NCBI RefSeq assembly: GCF_003073045.1
Contig: NC_037590.1
Span: 17,142,778 to 17,206,777 of the forward strand
Direction: 5' to 3'
Length of the DNA: 64,000 nucleotides
Origin: Pomacea canaliculata
Lineage: Eukaryota; Mollusca; Gastropoda; Architaenioglossa; Ampullariidae
The number at the start of each line of letters is the position of its first letter. Positions within the stretch are counted from its first letter, which is position 1. The translations under genes were made by a program, and so were the position numbers. The notes under the pieces are model-generated. The model was not told the origin of the DNA and made no database searches. It saw nothing but the letters and a program-made list of their open reading frames with translations. Below are positions 13,601-26,676 of the stretch, one piece after another.

Positions 13601-16600
13601 GCAACAACAGAAACTTCAGTCGTCATCATCGCCTTGCAGAAGAACAATAATCATCGTCGCTGATGTAAACTGTGGAAATTTGTATAAACTTGTACATTAT
13701 TAGACAGCGTATGTATATAAAGTAACTTCATCTAGTCTATTTGCAGACGGGAATGGGGATGATCAGGGACGATGGGGGAGAGGAAGAAGGCAGAAGCCAG
13801 AACTGCGGTGTTACCCGAATCCCGAGAGAACTATTTCCTGGCGGCGCGTGTGTCTGGAACAGACATTGCGGTGGCCGTGTCGGCAGTTTGCATTAAACAG
13901 CGAGCTCGGCGATGACAGGGTAGACGAATCTCGCAGACATCGCCAGTACTCGCCCCTTGTGCATGGCGGAGCTCACTTACACGAGGCGTATGTGGAATGA
14001 CGGGAGCGCTTAATCTAGACCGGAAGTCGTCAGCAGCCTTCTTTCTTTCTCTTTTCCTCCCTTCCCCTTCTTCTCCCGACTTTCTCGATCCGTCTTCTAG
14101 TTTTAATTAGCCCGGCCTGAGCAAAGCTAAGGTTGTTGAAAGAATCGGAATTCAGAGTTTCATTGTTTATTGACATTTAAAAACGCTCTTCTACATCGAG
14201 ACTAATTGTGTCATTTAAATGAACTGTATTGACCTCTCTTCCGTTTTGTTGATTCTGAATTTGTTTTATCTTCCTGATGTTTGGAGTTTGTGAAGGCAAT
14301 CACCGCTGGGTAAACTGATCGAATAATGACCAGTTACCCATCGATCATTTGACCCATTACTCACTCCACGGATAAATCGAGGTAATTAATAATAATCTAT
14401 ATGGTGTAACAATGTACAGATTATTTCATATTTTTCTTTCTTCCTTCATTCTGAGTGAGTTCAGTTATCATGTTTTTCCTACTGGGCGGTTGGCGGCGCA
14501 GTGGCTTACAGCACCTGTCACCATGGCAATGAGACACGGATTAGTCCTGCTTCCACCTGTGTGTTCTACGTCGTGCTGTCTGTGTGTGTGTGTACGTAAA
14601 GCGTTCGAGCCTGGTGTCGGGTATATAGCGCTCTATAAATATTTAGTTATTGTTGATTTTGTGCCTAAAGACCTGTCTTCTTTACCTGATATTAGTGGAT
14701 TACTCATTCCACCTGTAACTGTGCGACAGGTTCCCGCGCAACACGGAGACGCTACCGATCACTTCTACTTCGCGGACTTCGAGAGACACCACGCTGAGAT
14801 CGCAGCCTTTCACCTGGACAGGTAAGTCATCGTCGTCATCATCAAGTAATGATGAAGCAGCGGTAACATTACGCAAAGCTTTAACAAAGATTAAATGACT
14901 AAAATTTTTTTTTCATTTCAAAACAATATGACCGACGGGAAAATCTCATATTGCGGTATTCCTTTATTTTATTTTCTCTGCTACTATTATTCAATGTTTC
15001 AATAATTCAATAATTTATATTAAACAGCTCAGTCCCATATTTATGTCCTGTTTATTTGTTAGGTATAAAAAATTTCGTGGTTGCTTCTGTAGAAGTAAAT
15101 ATTGAAAAGTAGAAATCGGTTGTGCAGCTGGTCCACGACTATGGCCACTGACATTTGTAGTTCTGTCAGTTGGTCGGTCTGTCAAGTGTCCGATGATTTG
15201 TTGAAAATCCTGTTATGTTGCTGTGTTCATTGTTTTCCTAACTTGTTTTATGCTGCTGTCAACGTGGTTTTGAATTATTTGTGACTGATATATAATGATG
15301 ACACCACCACACACACACAGAGTCTCGGGGTGGAGATGGGATGTGGTGGTTGGAGGAGAATCCCCACCATTTGTATCTGTATTCAGCAAACTCTGTTGTT
15401 CTGTAGCTGATTTATTTGACTTTCACTGCGACAAGCGACTAGTCCACCCTCCTGTCCCGACAACATCGCCTGTCTGAGCTCATCACCAGTTGCATCCTTC
15501 TCCTCCGCTCCCGTGAAAGAAGTTTTGTGCTGTAAATAACAAGTTGGGTGGGTCCTGCCACGGAGACCACCTGTGGGACCTGCAAATTATTTCGTGGCGA
15601 GTGACTTGTTTCTGAAGGTTCCAGACTCAGTGTTGCCGCCAGCAGCTGACTTGATACCATGTCATAAAGGGTCACGTGACATTAGAACGTGAATTGAATG
15701 CAAAACAGGGGTGGGTGGAGAGAAGATATCGATGAGGTAGTTCGACGAGAGATTAAAGGGTTAAATTTCCAGTCCGTCCAGTTCACAGTCCACAACTGAC
15801 AAAATTCCATTATTATTATTTGCTGGAGGATGGGCAGTGCACACAGTGCACCAAAGTTTGTTGTGTAGTCAACGTGCATAGAGAACGTTCATCTCCGCCA
15901 TCAGAGCAGAGCTGATAGCAACATCCTGTTCATGTCCATAAACGGGTTCATCATATCACCTCCATGTGTAATTGTGTGTGTGTGAAAATCAGATTTGAAA
16001 CTGTCCACAATTAAAGAAACTAGGTTTAGAAATGTGTTGGAAAATGAATTAAAAATATTCCAGAAATATATTTAAACCAAAGCACCATAGCTTCTAGTTA
16101 CTTCAAAATTGCAACTGTCGTATTTACAGTTACCTGCCGAGGTATTACACAATAAAATCATAGTAATACAATCATAGCAATGCAATCATAGTAATACAAT
16201 CGTAGTGTATCAGATGTCACCCGTGTGGCAAAATGCATCTTTGTTTTGATTTATGTGGATTTTTTTTTTTTTACAGCAGCTTTGTTGGGTCATAGAGTTC
16301 CTACTGTGTTATTTATTTTATTTTTTATTTATTTTTTTTATTTTTTTTTTTGTAGAACAGTTTGCTTTATGCATGCTTTGACTTAAAATAGACGGGTGAA
16401 GAGAAGGGGTGGGACAACGAGAGAAAGAAAGGGGAAGGGAGTGAACTCATTCCACCCGCTTTGGTTTCGGCGTTTTGCATGTTTTCATGCTGGCATCAAA
16501 GTGTTGCTGACTACATGCGGGGGATGGTTTCCTCCTCCGGTGACCGCAACGTGCGGCTACGTAACGGTAACGCCTGCTCGCTACAGTGGGCCGCCGTTTG

Positions 16601-19600
16601 TAATGGGGATCGAGTTTATATCCCAAGAGCCACCCTGCTTAACGCTCCCCCTCCATCCTTTTTACAATCACGAAAGGAAACGGTTCTAACGCTGCTCGTG
16701 CTTTGCCAGCCTCATCGGCGCATGCGCCGTGGGAGAGTAATAAGACCGGCCTTTGAAGATAGAGAAAGCTTGTAATTCCTGCTCGAAGAAAAAAAAAATG
16801 CACAAAAAACAAGAATAACAGAAAAAAAAGTCCAGACGCTTGACTGCTTGCCTTTGGCTGAGGTTCTGCCAGTCCGTTTCTGGCCATCCTGGTGCTGGAA
16901 ATGACGTCGCTCGCCGTAGGGGGGCGCTAGCGTCGGCTGTATCGTCGTCCATTAAGTAACAAACCGCCAGCCTGTGAAACCTAAGAGACGAATATGTGTG
17001 AGCGAGACGAGCTGATACGAAGAAAAAAAAGCAATGATGAATACAAAACCTTTACCTTTTTCTTGGCATAAAAGAAAAGAAACATTTAGACGCGAGCATG
17101 TGAACAACGACTCATGCGCGACTGTCAGATGTGAACAGGACAAGAACCTCGACAGTGACGTCACAGGACGGACAGAAATAACGCCAGGTGGCCATGTCAC
17201 CACAGCCTGTACTTCTGTGGCTTAGCACAGTTTTATATGTACACACGTGTGTTTATATATATATATGCATATGCACGCGCACACTGTCTCATTACCCAGC
17301 ACGAACACACGCACGCACGCACAAGCAAAGCCTGAAGGCGTGCCAAGATTTACGATGGAAGTACGCAGAACAGAATCGCAGATAGTGAATTGTGTGGCGA
17401 TTGGCCAGATCAATGTAAATCGGATATAATGGCTGTCTGGGACACGAACTAGAGCCTCCCGCTCGACAGATTTATGAGACAAACTCCCGCCTGCCCACAT
17501 AGTCACATGGGGGACGGGACACCCAGGATTTCGATGATTTAGTGCTGGCAGTGAGGAGGGCAGGAGTGGGCGAGGACGAAAAAGAATGACACGGAAAATA
17601 AAATACCTGTGTTAAATGAATGTGTTGGAGTGTACGTACAATGGCTTGCGTGTGTAGAGAAGAGAGAACAAGGGAGGTAAACAAAAGAAGGGAGAAGTAT
17701 GGTCACAGTAGAAAGGACATGAACTTCGTTGAGACATTGATATGAAAGGAAAGATATATGAATAAAACTTTTTACAAATGTATGTTAGGAGAGACAGGAA
17801 AGGAAACGAACTCCGTTGCTCTAATTCCGAGAATTGCAAGTAACTTCCTTCAAAGGGACTGGAGGTTGTTGGCAAGGATGAGTAAATGTTTGGTGAATGG
17901 TGTGAAATACTTACCTTTTTCAGATGCAATTTAAGGTGTGAGAAGAAAATGTTAAACATGTTTTAAGAAAGGACAGCTGTAGTCAGAAAATTTCCCGGAA
18001 AAGTGAGCAAAACAAGGGTGTCATTAGTTGTTCCCAGGGTTTGTGTCACCAGGCAAATGTAAGGCAGGAAACAATCCGCTCTTTGTTCGTTTTTACCCTT
18101 CTGGCAGTCAACTGTTGATATATGTATGTGTGAAATACCTGGGCTGTGAATATGTGCAGGAGGTACACAGGGAATCTAGCTATCTACAATGAAGACGTGT
18201 CCAAGCTTTGAGAAATAAAATTATGTTGGGTTCATTCGTCCGGTTGGTTGATCTCGAGCAGTGCTTTTCAGTTTGTGAAAACTGTTGATACAAGTTGTTT
18301 AGTTTGCATTGTTGGTGCAAAGCACAGTCATAGTGACCCACTGCTGTTAACAAACAGACCTGAAAATACAAGTTTTGTGGAGAAGACTTGCTGACATAGG
18401 ATGTCAGAGCCCCTCGCTGTTTACGATTATTTTATTAATCTTATTGTCCCTGTGTAAGGTATAGATAAAATGCTCGCAGTTAGATGTTGTCCAATGCCTT
18501 TTATTGGGGTTTTATTGTTTGAGTTTGTTTATTTTTTACATGGCTGACTCGTTGGTTGATTTGTTTGTTATTTTTATTTACGAAATTTCACACCCGTGTT
18601 GATTACCGAATTTGGGGATAGTGTGCTGAGGAACTAAGTGGAAAGAAGACTACTCTTAGGCAGTAGTTTGAGATGATTTCAATATGTATAATAGCCTTCT
18701 TCTAGCACTTACTTTTTCAAAAATAATATTATTTATTTTGTTGAATTTTTTTTTTCACCGTATGCCTCTCAATACAACTACTGCGGGTACCTTTAGCTAT
18801 CGTTAAGACCCACCCAAGGCGAAGTCTACCCGTCTTCACCACCAATCCTCCTCTCAAATATTCGCCATAGCGGAACCACACTATCAGTCTTTTCTTTATT
18901 CCTTTCTTTCTGTTAAAGATTTGTCATGTTAGTTTTAGAGACGACGTGTGGAGGGCGTGTCGTTCAGACCACGTAGTCGTCCTACGTCTTTACGGAGTGT
19001 GCATGTCTCTCAATAGAAACCACGGGCAATAGTATATGAAGAAAGTGACATCTGTATAGTATATACAACCTTAGCAAACCCTTTGAAGCCATGGTTGTTG
19101 ACGGGGATCCTTACATTACCTGCCAATCTCATAGCTCCACGCACTTTTATAAAGTCCAGGATAAAATTTCTAATTCACGAAAACCCTGAGGTAGTCTCAC
19201 CTCATTCGTGAGTACATCCCCACAAAAACATCACTCCTTTCATACTCATGACAGTCCCTCGTGGAAAGACTCTTCTAGCATCGAAACTAGTCGTTGAAAA
19301 GTTCTCTTATCGTCAGTTGACGCATACCCCGTGCACCCCGACACGCAATGAATGCACGAAGACCAGAACTTCAGGTTTTGTGGCGACCTTTTGACCTCGT
19401 GTGGCGGCCATTCAAATCTTGATACACTGCTCCCCTCGGGAGGAGAAGGGGCGGACAAGACGTTTATTGTCACATTCATGTTTCAAATCGAATTTACCGG
19501 TGAAAGACTCTGATTCGCAGGTGTTCGTGGGAAGGATAGCTGTCTATGTTCTCGTTCTCATTGGGTCACGTGCTTGACTCGATGCTACAAGCTTGTGGTT

Positions 19601-22600
19601 TGCGTATGTGCTACACAGTATCGAACTTTAGATTGCATTGCAGATTTTTGTTTATAAAAGGTAAATTGGAAGTATATAAATAGAAAATGTGTGTCTACAG
19701 CTAGAATCCGATCAACAACAAAGATTGCTACATAACAGGTTCAAACTCAGATCGTATGGTTGGTCCGTAAGGTCAGCTCTAGTACTAGCTGAGTCATGCA
19801 ACCTTTCCATCGGATTCGCAGATTTGTACCCCGGTGGTAGGAGAGAAAGTGGTAGCGGGCAGAAAGAGAGACTCAAAGGGAAACAACAAAATCCCGACGT
19901 TTGCCATGGCATCGGGCTCGCGCAAAAGATTACCTCTCCCCCTCCCTTGCTCGTGACCTTTTGTGAGGGATCTTGACGAGAAGCTCGTCCTGCGGGAAAT
20001 CTCGCGACCAAAGACGCGCCAATGGTTGTTAGCTCTCGGACTCCTTTCACGCGCCTGTTGCCTTGATTACTCCCGCGCTGCCACGCGAGACTGCACGTGA
20101 AGCCCTCGCTAAGTGACGTCGCTCGCCTGGCTGCACGTCACCGCAACAACGAGTGTCGCTGATCCTGCGGGAGGCTTTTGATTTTACACAAGAATGAGGA
20201 GAATACCTAGCAAGATGGTTCCAACATGTCGCCTGCTGGAGTTGGATGAAGTGGGGGCGATTCCTCAGACTACTCCAAATCTGCCCTCCTCATCTTTAGG
20301 GGCAAAAAGAAAAAAGAAAAGAAGAAAACTGTCGATATCTGTGTAATTTGTTTGTTAGGTCTCTCTACTTTGACTAAGATGAAAATTGTAAGGAAGACAT
20401 GGAAATGTACATGCATGAAACATATATAAATACAAACACATATCCACATACATGAACATATAGACACACCCTGGCAGAGGGAGACAAAAGACACAAAGAC
20501 AAGACAGAGACAGGGTTACAGTGACAGTGGTGTGATGGTTAACTCCATGTCCCATTTCAACAACCTCGGTATAATAACATCCCTCGAGTTTCAGCTGCGA
20601 CATTTCTTAACAGCCACCCCATAGATAAAGATTGTTGTGGGGAAAGGGGGAGGAGGAGTGGAGAGGGGTGGGTTGGCAGGTTACGCAAATGTCCTTACCT
20701 CCTTTTCATTCCTAAAAATGTCAGTGACATTCAGATATAAACCGGGTGGTTTGCACCAGTGCGGGTAGACTTGTGAGTGACAAACACCCAGTCTTGTCCC
20801 ACCCACCACCCAGCATGCGGGAAATCCGCTATTACTGCATCGCTGAAAGAACCGTTTTTATTATTGTTTGTTTACCTTTCAGTGGAGGTCTGGCTATACA
20901 AATAATACATACACACTCACACAACATCAGCAAGCACGCCACCCACGTTGTCACGTAACCCTACCCGGTGTCAATGCTGGCGGAAATCCGCCTTCAACAG
21001 GAGTCGTAGGAGGGAAAAAAATAGTTCCTCAGACCTGCCTGGTAACATCCTGAGCTGCTGGCACTGTTGATCTTACGAAGTCAGTGGAGAAAAAAGTTTG
21101 GGGGTTGTTTCTTGTCCTTTCTTGAGCCGTTAAAGGATGTGCAGCTGTCTGCCACGTTAAAGGTCGAGTCGGGTGCAGTTCTATTGACAGGGCGAAGCTC
21201 GGTGCAAAATACTGCTTTTCGAAATCTGGATGAATATCCTTCCACCCTCCTGCCATCCGATGTTGTGGTACACGCCTACAAACGTCACCTTGCACGGGAA
21301 GAAGTCATTTTTTTTAAAAGGTCATGTCAGTCGTTGACTGTAGTCTTGCCAATGATCACGTGTCCATACACAGTTGTTATGTCTGTGTCATTGACCTCTC
21401 GCTGTTCAATGTAATCCTTGTAGGCAAGTATCTCAAAAAAATAAAAGGGGGGGGGGAAACGGGGGGAATTCAGCCAGGCTTGCAACGAAAAAAGTATCTT
21501 GCATCGAGTTTTTCGAGAGCGTTAAATGAGATAGAGGATAGACCACCAGCTCTAGCGCGAGGACAGATTGCTTACGACGCGCATGCGCTGGGCTTAGGTA
21601 TCCTTTAAGGTCTTTTCCGGTTTTCCTTAAAACAGTGCGTCACAGAGCTACAGTCGGAATTATTTTAGATATTGCCATGTGCTTAGATATAAAGAAATTT
21701 TACACAGACCTGAGTGACCTGTCAGCCTACTATACTGCGTGCAGGTAGAGTCGACTGTGTATATCCATAAAATATATTATTATTATAGTCTTTGGCTTTA
21801 TTCAGTCATTAGAAAACATTTCAACCCACTGGATATTTTAACACACCTTTGTTAATGTTAAAAATAAAACGAAGACAATGAAGTGGAGGACAAGACGAGT
21901 GTAGAAAGAAAATATGGAAATCCCTCTTTTATGTCGCGACCGTGATTCAATGAACTTCTTCCATCTCTCTCTCTCGCTGACACTCTTTCTGCAAGTCTTC
22001 CCAGTCTTTGTACACCAAAGAGTTATTCAAGCTTTGGAATCGTGTTGCAAGATGAAGGATGTCCTCGCCAGCAATATTTACTCTTCCTCTCTGTTTAATT
22101 ACATCTGTGAGGCAGACAAGTTAAATAGTTTTAGATGTTGGCGTGGGTCAGGTCGCCAGCTGTTCAGTAAATTTCTGAAAAAATGAAAGTTAGAAAAACA
22201 AACTGGGAACATTTATCAAATCCATTGATGGATCATTCATTCTAAAATCAGGCCAAAACATTTTTAACGAACAAAACTAAAGCAAAAACAACAAAATTGG
22301 CGGTTGGTGGGATGAGCGACCGCAAGAACGAACACAGTAAAGAAATTGGTTGGGAGGATGGGGCGGCGCTAAAGTATCTTGAGTAAGATGTATTATGATG
22401 AATCCATAAATTCGGAAAAAAAGTGTTTAGGCTGAAAACTTTTTTTATTTTACTTTATTTTTAATTTTTATATTGAGCCAAAAACTTGAAGAGAGAAAAA
22501 GTATTAAACATCACTCTGACATGTGCAGGTGAGGGATGGAGGGATGGTGGAAATTTAAACTCCTCGAGCAATTTGTTTTTTGGAAAAGGGCCTCAATAAA

Positions 22601-25600
22601 ACTTTCAGTAGGAAACTGGTGTATGATGTTATGATACTTTTCTTTATTAAAATGTTTAAGTAATACCAAACTGTTTTAAAGATAATCGCAGTGAAAGCGC
22701 AAGATTGAGAAGAGAGCTTTAGAAAAATATTAAAACAGCAAATGAGAGTCAAGAAGAAAAATTGTTATCATTTGTGGTTTACTGAAATGTGCAGCAGATG
22801 ACTGAGAAGAAGACAAATGACTGCAAATGTCTCATTACTGAAAAAGAGGTTTCCGCTGCTTTGAAGTAGACCGGTAGGAGAGGTATCTGTGTCCCGAATG
22901 GAGGTCTCCTGGCAAAGTTATGTTTGCTAGTGAATCGTGTAACAAGATTAATAGGAATAGCTTTTTGATCCTCCGCTGGAAATAGTGTCTAGCAAAGAAT
23001 TATGAAACAGAGAGAAACAGATATTTGTGTGTGTGTGTGCTCACCTTGTAGAAGTCGCAAGCAACTGAAGTAAGTAAGTTACCTGACTGTTTAATACCTG
23101 GTTGGAAAAAACACGTGACTCGCGGTGGTTGAGGTGGTTTTATGTCGACTCCCCCACATTGGCGCTTGGGTTGTTTAGTTCACAGTCTAATGAGTATTAA
23201 AGCAAAACTCGAAAGAATTTGCCAACACAATCATCGTTACAACGAGCTGACGATCAAAAACAATTTAGTATTATTTATATTGTTCAGTGCGACTGATTTC
23301 ATTCCTTTACTGTTTAACGAGTATAAACAAAATTCAGGTATAATCGTTCACTATTCACTTATTGTGAAAAAATCCACGAAATCATTAATCACAACATGTA
23401 ATACATCAGAATATGTACAATGTAGAAAAACATATACCATGTAGTAGAACATGCAACAGATGAAGATGCCAATGGTAATCACTACATCGTGATATCTCTG
23501 TTGAATGTGAAGGTCTGTGGATAAGTACAAGCTTGAGTGTGGAGAAGGAGAAAAGGAATTAATGTAAGAAGTGGAAGTCAGAAACAATTTCTAAGTTGCG
23601 GTAGGGAAGGAAGGATGGAGGAACTTCAGGGAGGAGGAGGAGGAGAGAGGGAGGAAGCACACCGGCTGCTGGGAGCAAATGGAAAGCGCGCCTGCTATGC
23701 ACTTCATGTCGTCTGCTTCGTGCCACTTGAGAGATGAAGGAACGCGCGGATGGAAACATTTAACACATAGTTAGCCACAAGCTTAATTAGTGCAGAAGTC
23801 TTGGTAACTGTAGAAACGGTGCAAGCACGAGGCTAATTTCGAGACGATGCTGGGGAATCGCGGGGTGGGAGAGAAAGCTGGCGGGAGGGAAAAAGAGATG
23901 AATGTGTGAGAGAGAGAGGGAGGGGTAGAGAGAGAACTTCCACAACTTTCATTTACTGTGCTGTTATGTTTGAGTGTTAGAGAGAGAGAGGGAGGGGATG
24001 TGAATAGCCTGTGTCTGCAAGAAAGCAATAGAAAGAAAGGAAGACTTTGAGTACAAAGGTTGTTACTGTGGTTGATGTTCTGGGGAGGAGGTAGAAGGAA
24101 GTTACCCCCCGTAGTAACACCACCGACCAAGTGTGAAGTGACAGCACAATTTCAGTTACAGCCAGTCAGTGTAACTGGTAATTGCAATGGTCACGGACCA
24201 GTGAGCAAGGCGACTGTTTCAGATCCTTCATCTTAAGTCGGGCATGATGATAAGTGACATCCTCCCCCGCCTCAACCTCGCCCCCCGCCTTAAACACCTC
24301 CTGGCCAGTCACCTCACAGTTTCACTTATTTTACTTTTATTGTTGTTTCTAATTCAAAGAGAGGAGATGGAGATCACAGCACCTTTAATCATTATTCCTC
24401 CCTCACCTGTTCAGACAGTTCAAGCAGCTGCGTGACGTCATGCACAATCACGTGACTTACCTGCAGTGTCAAGGCGGTTCACGTCTGCCATCTGTGTTCT
24501 TTCGGGATATGAATTAGTTTTCCAAGTGTTGCACCGCAGCATCCTCTGCCACGACTGGGTCTTATGAGTCACAAACGATATCATATTCTCATACACATGC
24601 ACGCGCACACAACACAAACATACATGCACACACACACACATTCTTGTAACCGATGCTTCCCTGCTAGATGTATCATCTGTACCTACTGCCTCTGGAGATT
24701 TCGTATGTCGGCTTTTGTTCCTGATCGTCTTTGAGAGATGCATCACACGGCAATTTTATGAATTTATCCTTCCTTCCTCCCCTATCTGTCTATCAATCTC
24801 CCCTCCATTTGTTACTTATGATCTAGCAGCTTCTATCATTATAACATCATCACCGGCATCACATGAGGCGAGACAACTCTTCGCCTGCGAGGAAACTCCC
24901 ACAGTGCAAAGTAGGATGTTAGGACATGTCACGTGATGTGGAGCCAATGGTCCATGCTGTATAAGAAATACAGTTTAGCCATTCACGGCACACGTGGAGC
25001 ACTTAACCATTTCAAAGAAAAAAAAACCCCAGCCAAACAAACAAACAAACAAACAAACAAAAACAAAATTACATTTGGAAAGCATGTGATCCTCTTCACG
25101 TCTTGTGTCTGTGTGCAGGGTGCTAGGGTACAACCGGGTACCTCCAGTGGCAGGACGAATCTTCAACATCACGAAGAGACATCCACCGACATGCGGACAG
25201 CAAGTTCGCGCGCACTTTCTTCATCTCTCCAGGTGCGATAATCTCAGTCTGATTTATTTATTTAATTAAATTCCCCAAATACCCCACAACTTATTGGAGC
25301 AAGTAACATACATGTACATCTGAATCCGAATCTGATGTGGGAGGCGGAGAGCGACCCTCTGAGATGTTTGAGGACGTCAGACCTGGTGTCCTCTGTTCGA
25401 CTGTATGAATGGACGGTCAGCAACAAAACAAATGTACCTGTACCCGTTTGATTAGCTAATCTCTGTAGATAGCTATATAAATAAAGGAGCATAATCCAGA
25501 AACAAATTTTTGAAAGATTACATGCTTAAAAACACAAATTACTTTCTGTTTTTCCAGCGGGAAATCTGTGTTTCCATGGACACTGTTCCTATTACTGCGA

Positions 25601-26607
25601 CTCCGGCCACCCGATTTGCGGCCACCCGGATATGCTGGAGGCCTCTCTAATGTCCTTCCTTCCGCCGGAAAAGATGGCGAACAGACAGACATGGCGCAAT
25701 CCCTGGAAGCGATCCTACAGCAAGCACCGCAAAGCCTACTGGGAAGTCTACGATGACCTGTGCGAGAAGGTCAAGGACCGAACACCTTACGACACTGGCG
25801 TCGGCTTCTGGATATTGTGGACATGTCAGTCTTGGATTTCTTGATGGGTAAGCATGCACCGAACCCCCATTTGCCTCCTGTGAATAGTTGCAAAAATAAG
25901 TGAAATGATAAAATATGGAAAAGAACAAAATAGCATTTGTAAACTCGTGTTCTTTGACTGCATATAATTCTTTCCTTCATTCGGTCTTTGTTTATTTTTT
26001 CTTTGTTGTGTCACGATATTTTATTGCAATATCCTCGCTTTTTCAAATTCCCGAACGTGTGAGGCAGCTGTGCTATGATGGGTGTATGTTACAGGCAACC
26101 TTGATCGCCATCACTATGAAACGTTTCGGGAGTTCGGTAATGACACCTTCCTCATCCACCTTGACAACGGCCGAGGGTAATGACTTGGTTTTCAGCTAAC
26201 TTGAATTTTGCTGTTTTCATCGAGATTTTGATTTCCTAAAATTGTATGCTTATCTACAGTGAAACACGAAGATAACTGTCATGACAAATATGTTGGGTTT
26301 CTCGTTGGTTCTTCTCTGCAGATTTGGGAAGTCCGCGTTAGACGAGATGTCGTGCCTGGCTCCCATGATGCAGTGCTGCTCCATCCGCATGTCGACGCTG
26401 CAGAGGCTGGTGCGTCTGTACCGCGGGCCGCAGCGGCTGAGCGCCGTGATGAGGGCCGCCCTGCTGCACGATGCTGCGGCCCCCGTACTGCTGCAGCCGC
26501 ATCTGGACGCCCTGGACCGGCGCGTGGCCAAGGTGCTGCGAGTCATCGCCGACTGCGCCAGCAGCAAACCCATCCACGAAGTCGTCGTAGATGATGGCGT
26601 GTATTGA
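10647..26607 (+). CDS. FAM20C: FAM20C-like extracellular serine/threonine protein kinase (N-terminus missing, three frame breaks)
   Basis: FAM20C is a Golgi-resident, secreted kinase that phosphorylates Ser-x-Glu sites in secretory proteins. Seven exons are visible: 10647-10765, 11093-11171, about 14726-14821, 25119-25232, 25558-25847, 26095-26176 and 26322-26607 (stop). They cover the kinase core of about 355 residues, the length of the human core. Family landmarks appear in order: [44 protein letters not shown], the Cys-rich [20 protein letters not shown], catalytic GNLDRHHYE, metal-binding HLDNGRGFGK and the closing Cys pair QCC. These match FAM20C rather than FAM20B. The signal-anchor exon is not seen; exon A starts after an acceptor in phase 2. 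Introns reach 10.3 kb (14822-25118). Three one-base breaks exist: near 14725 (acceptor of exon 3), near 25177 (exon 4) and near 25800 (exon 5). The other junctions are in phase, so I read a live gene with sequence errors. Confidence 0.9.
14484..14658 (+). mobile_element. Degenerate tRNA-derived SINE
   Basis: The segment starts with a tRNA-like A-box (GGCGCAGTGGCTTACAGC), has a weak B-box-like stretch near 14611 (GCGTTCGAGCC) and ends in AGCGCTCTATAAAT followed by a TTATTGTTG-type tail. A tail of the form AGCGCTATATAAAT plus short T-rich repeats is typical of invertebrate tRNA-derived SINEs. It lies in a FAM20C intron and ends about 70 bp before exon 3. The body is too diverged for me to assign a family. 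No target-site duplication was found by eye. Confidence 0.4.
16156..16211. repeat. Four 14-bp tandem units (AATCATAGTAATAC)
   Basis: Four consecutive 14-bp units: copies 1 and 3 are identical, copy 2 differs at two positions and copy 4 is more diverged. It is a small minisatellite within the long FAM20C intron. Confidence 0.8.
25034..25068. repeat. (AAAC)n microsatellite
   Basis: About seven CAAA units, 50 bp before the FAM20C exon at 25119. Confidence 0.85.
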
Positions 26608-26631
26608 CCTAAACCCTGACTCTCGGGAGGT

Positions 26632-26676
26632 GAAGAAGACGAAGAAGAAAAAGAAGAAGAAGAAGAAGAAGAAGAA
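26632..26676. repeat. (GAA)n microsatellite in FAM20C 3' UTR
   Basis: GAA repeats with two interruptions start 24 bp after the FAM20C stop, so they are probably transcribed in the 3' UTR. Confidence 0.8.

Larger units (their letters stand above)
14822..25118 (+). other. Long FAM20C intron (10.3 kb)
   Basis: This intron lies between the exon ending in FHLD(R) and the exon starting VLGYNRVPP; donor AG|GTAAGT and acceptor TGTGTGCAG|G are good and the phase agrees. It holds a 14-bp minisatellite (16156), two GCGCATGCGC palindromes (16718, 21579), CRE palindromes (17156, 24433), T-rich tracts (16259-16352) and a GC-rich stretch around 19900-20200. Short open frames on both strands inside it match no family I know. 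Confidence 0.75.
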
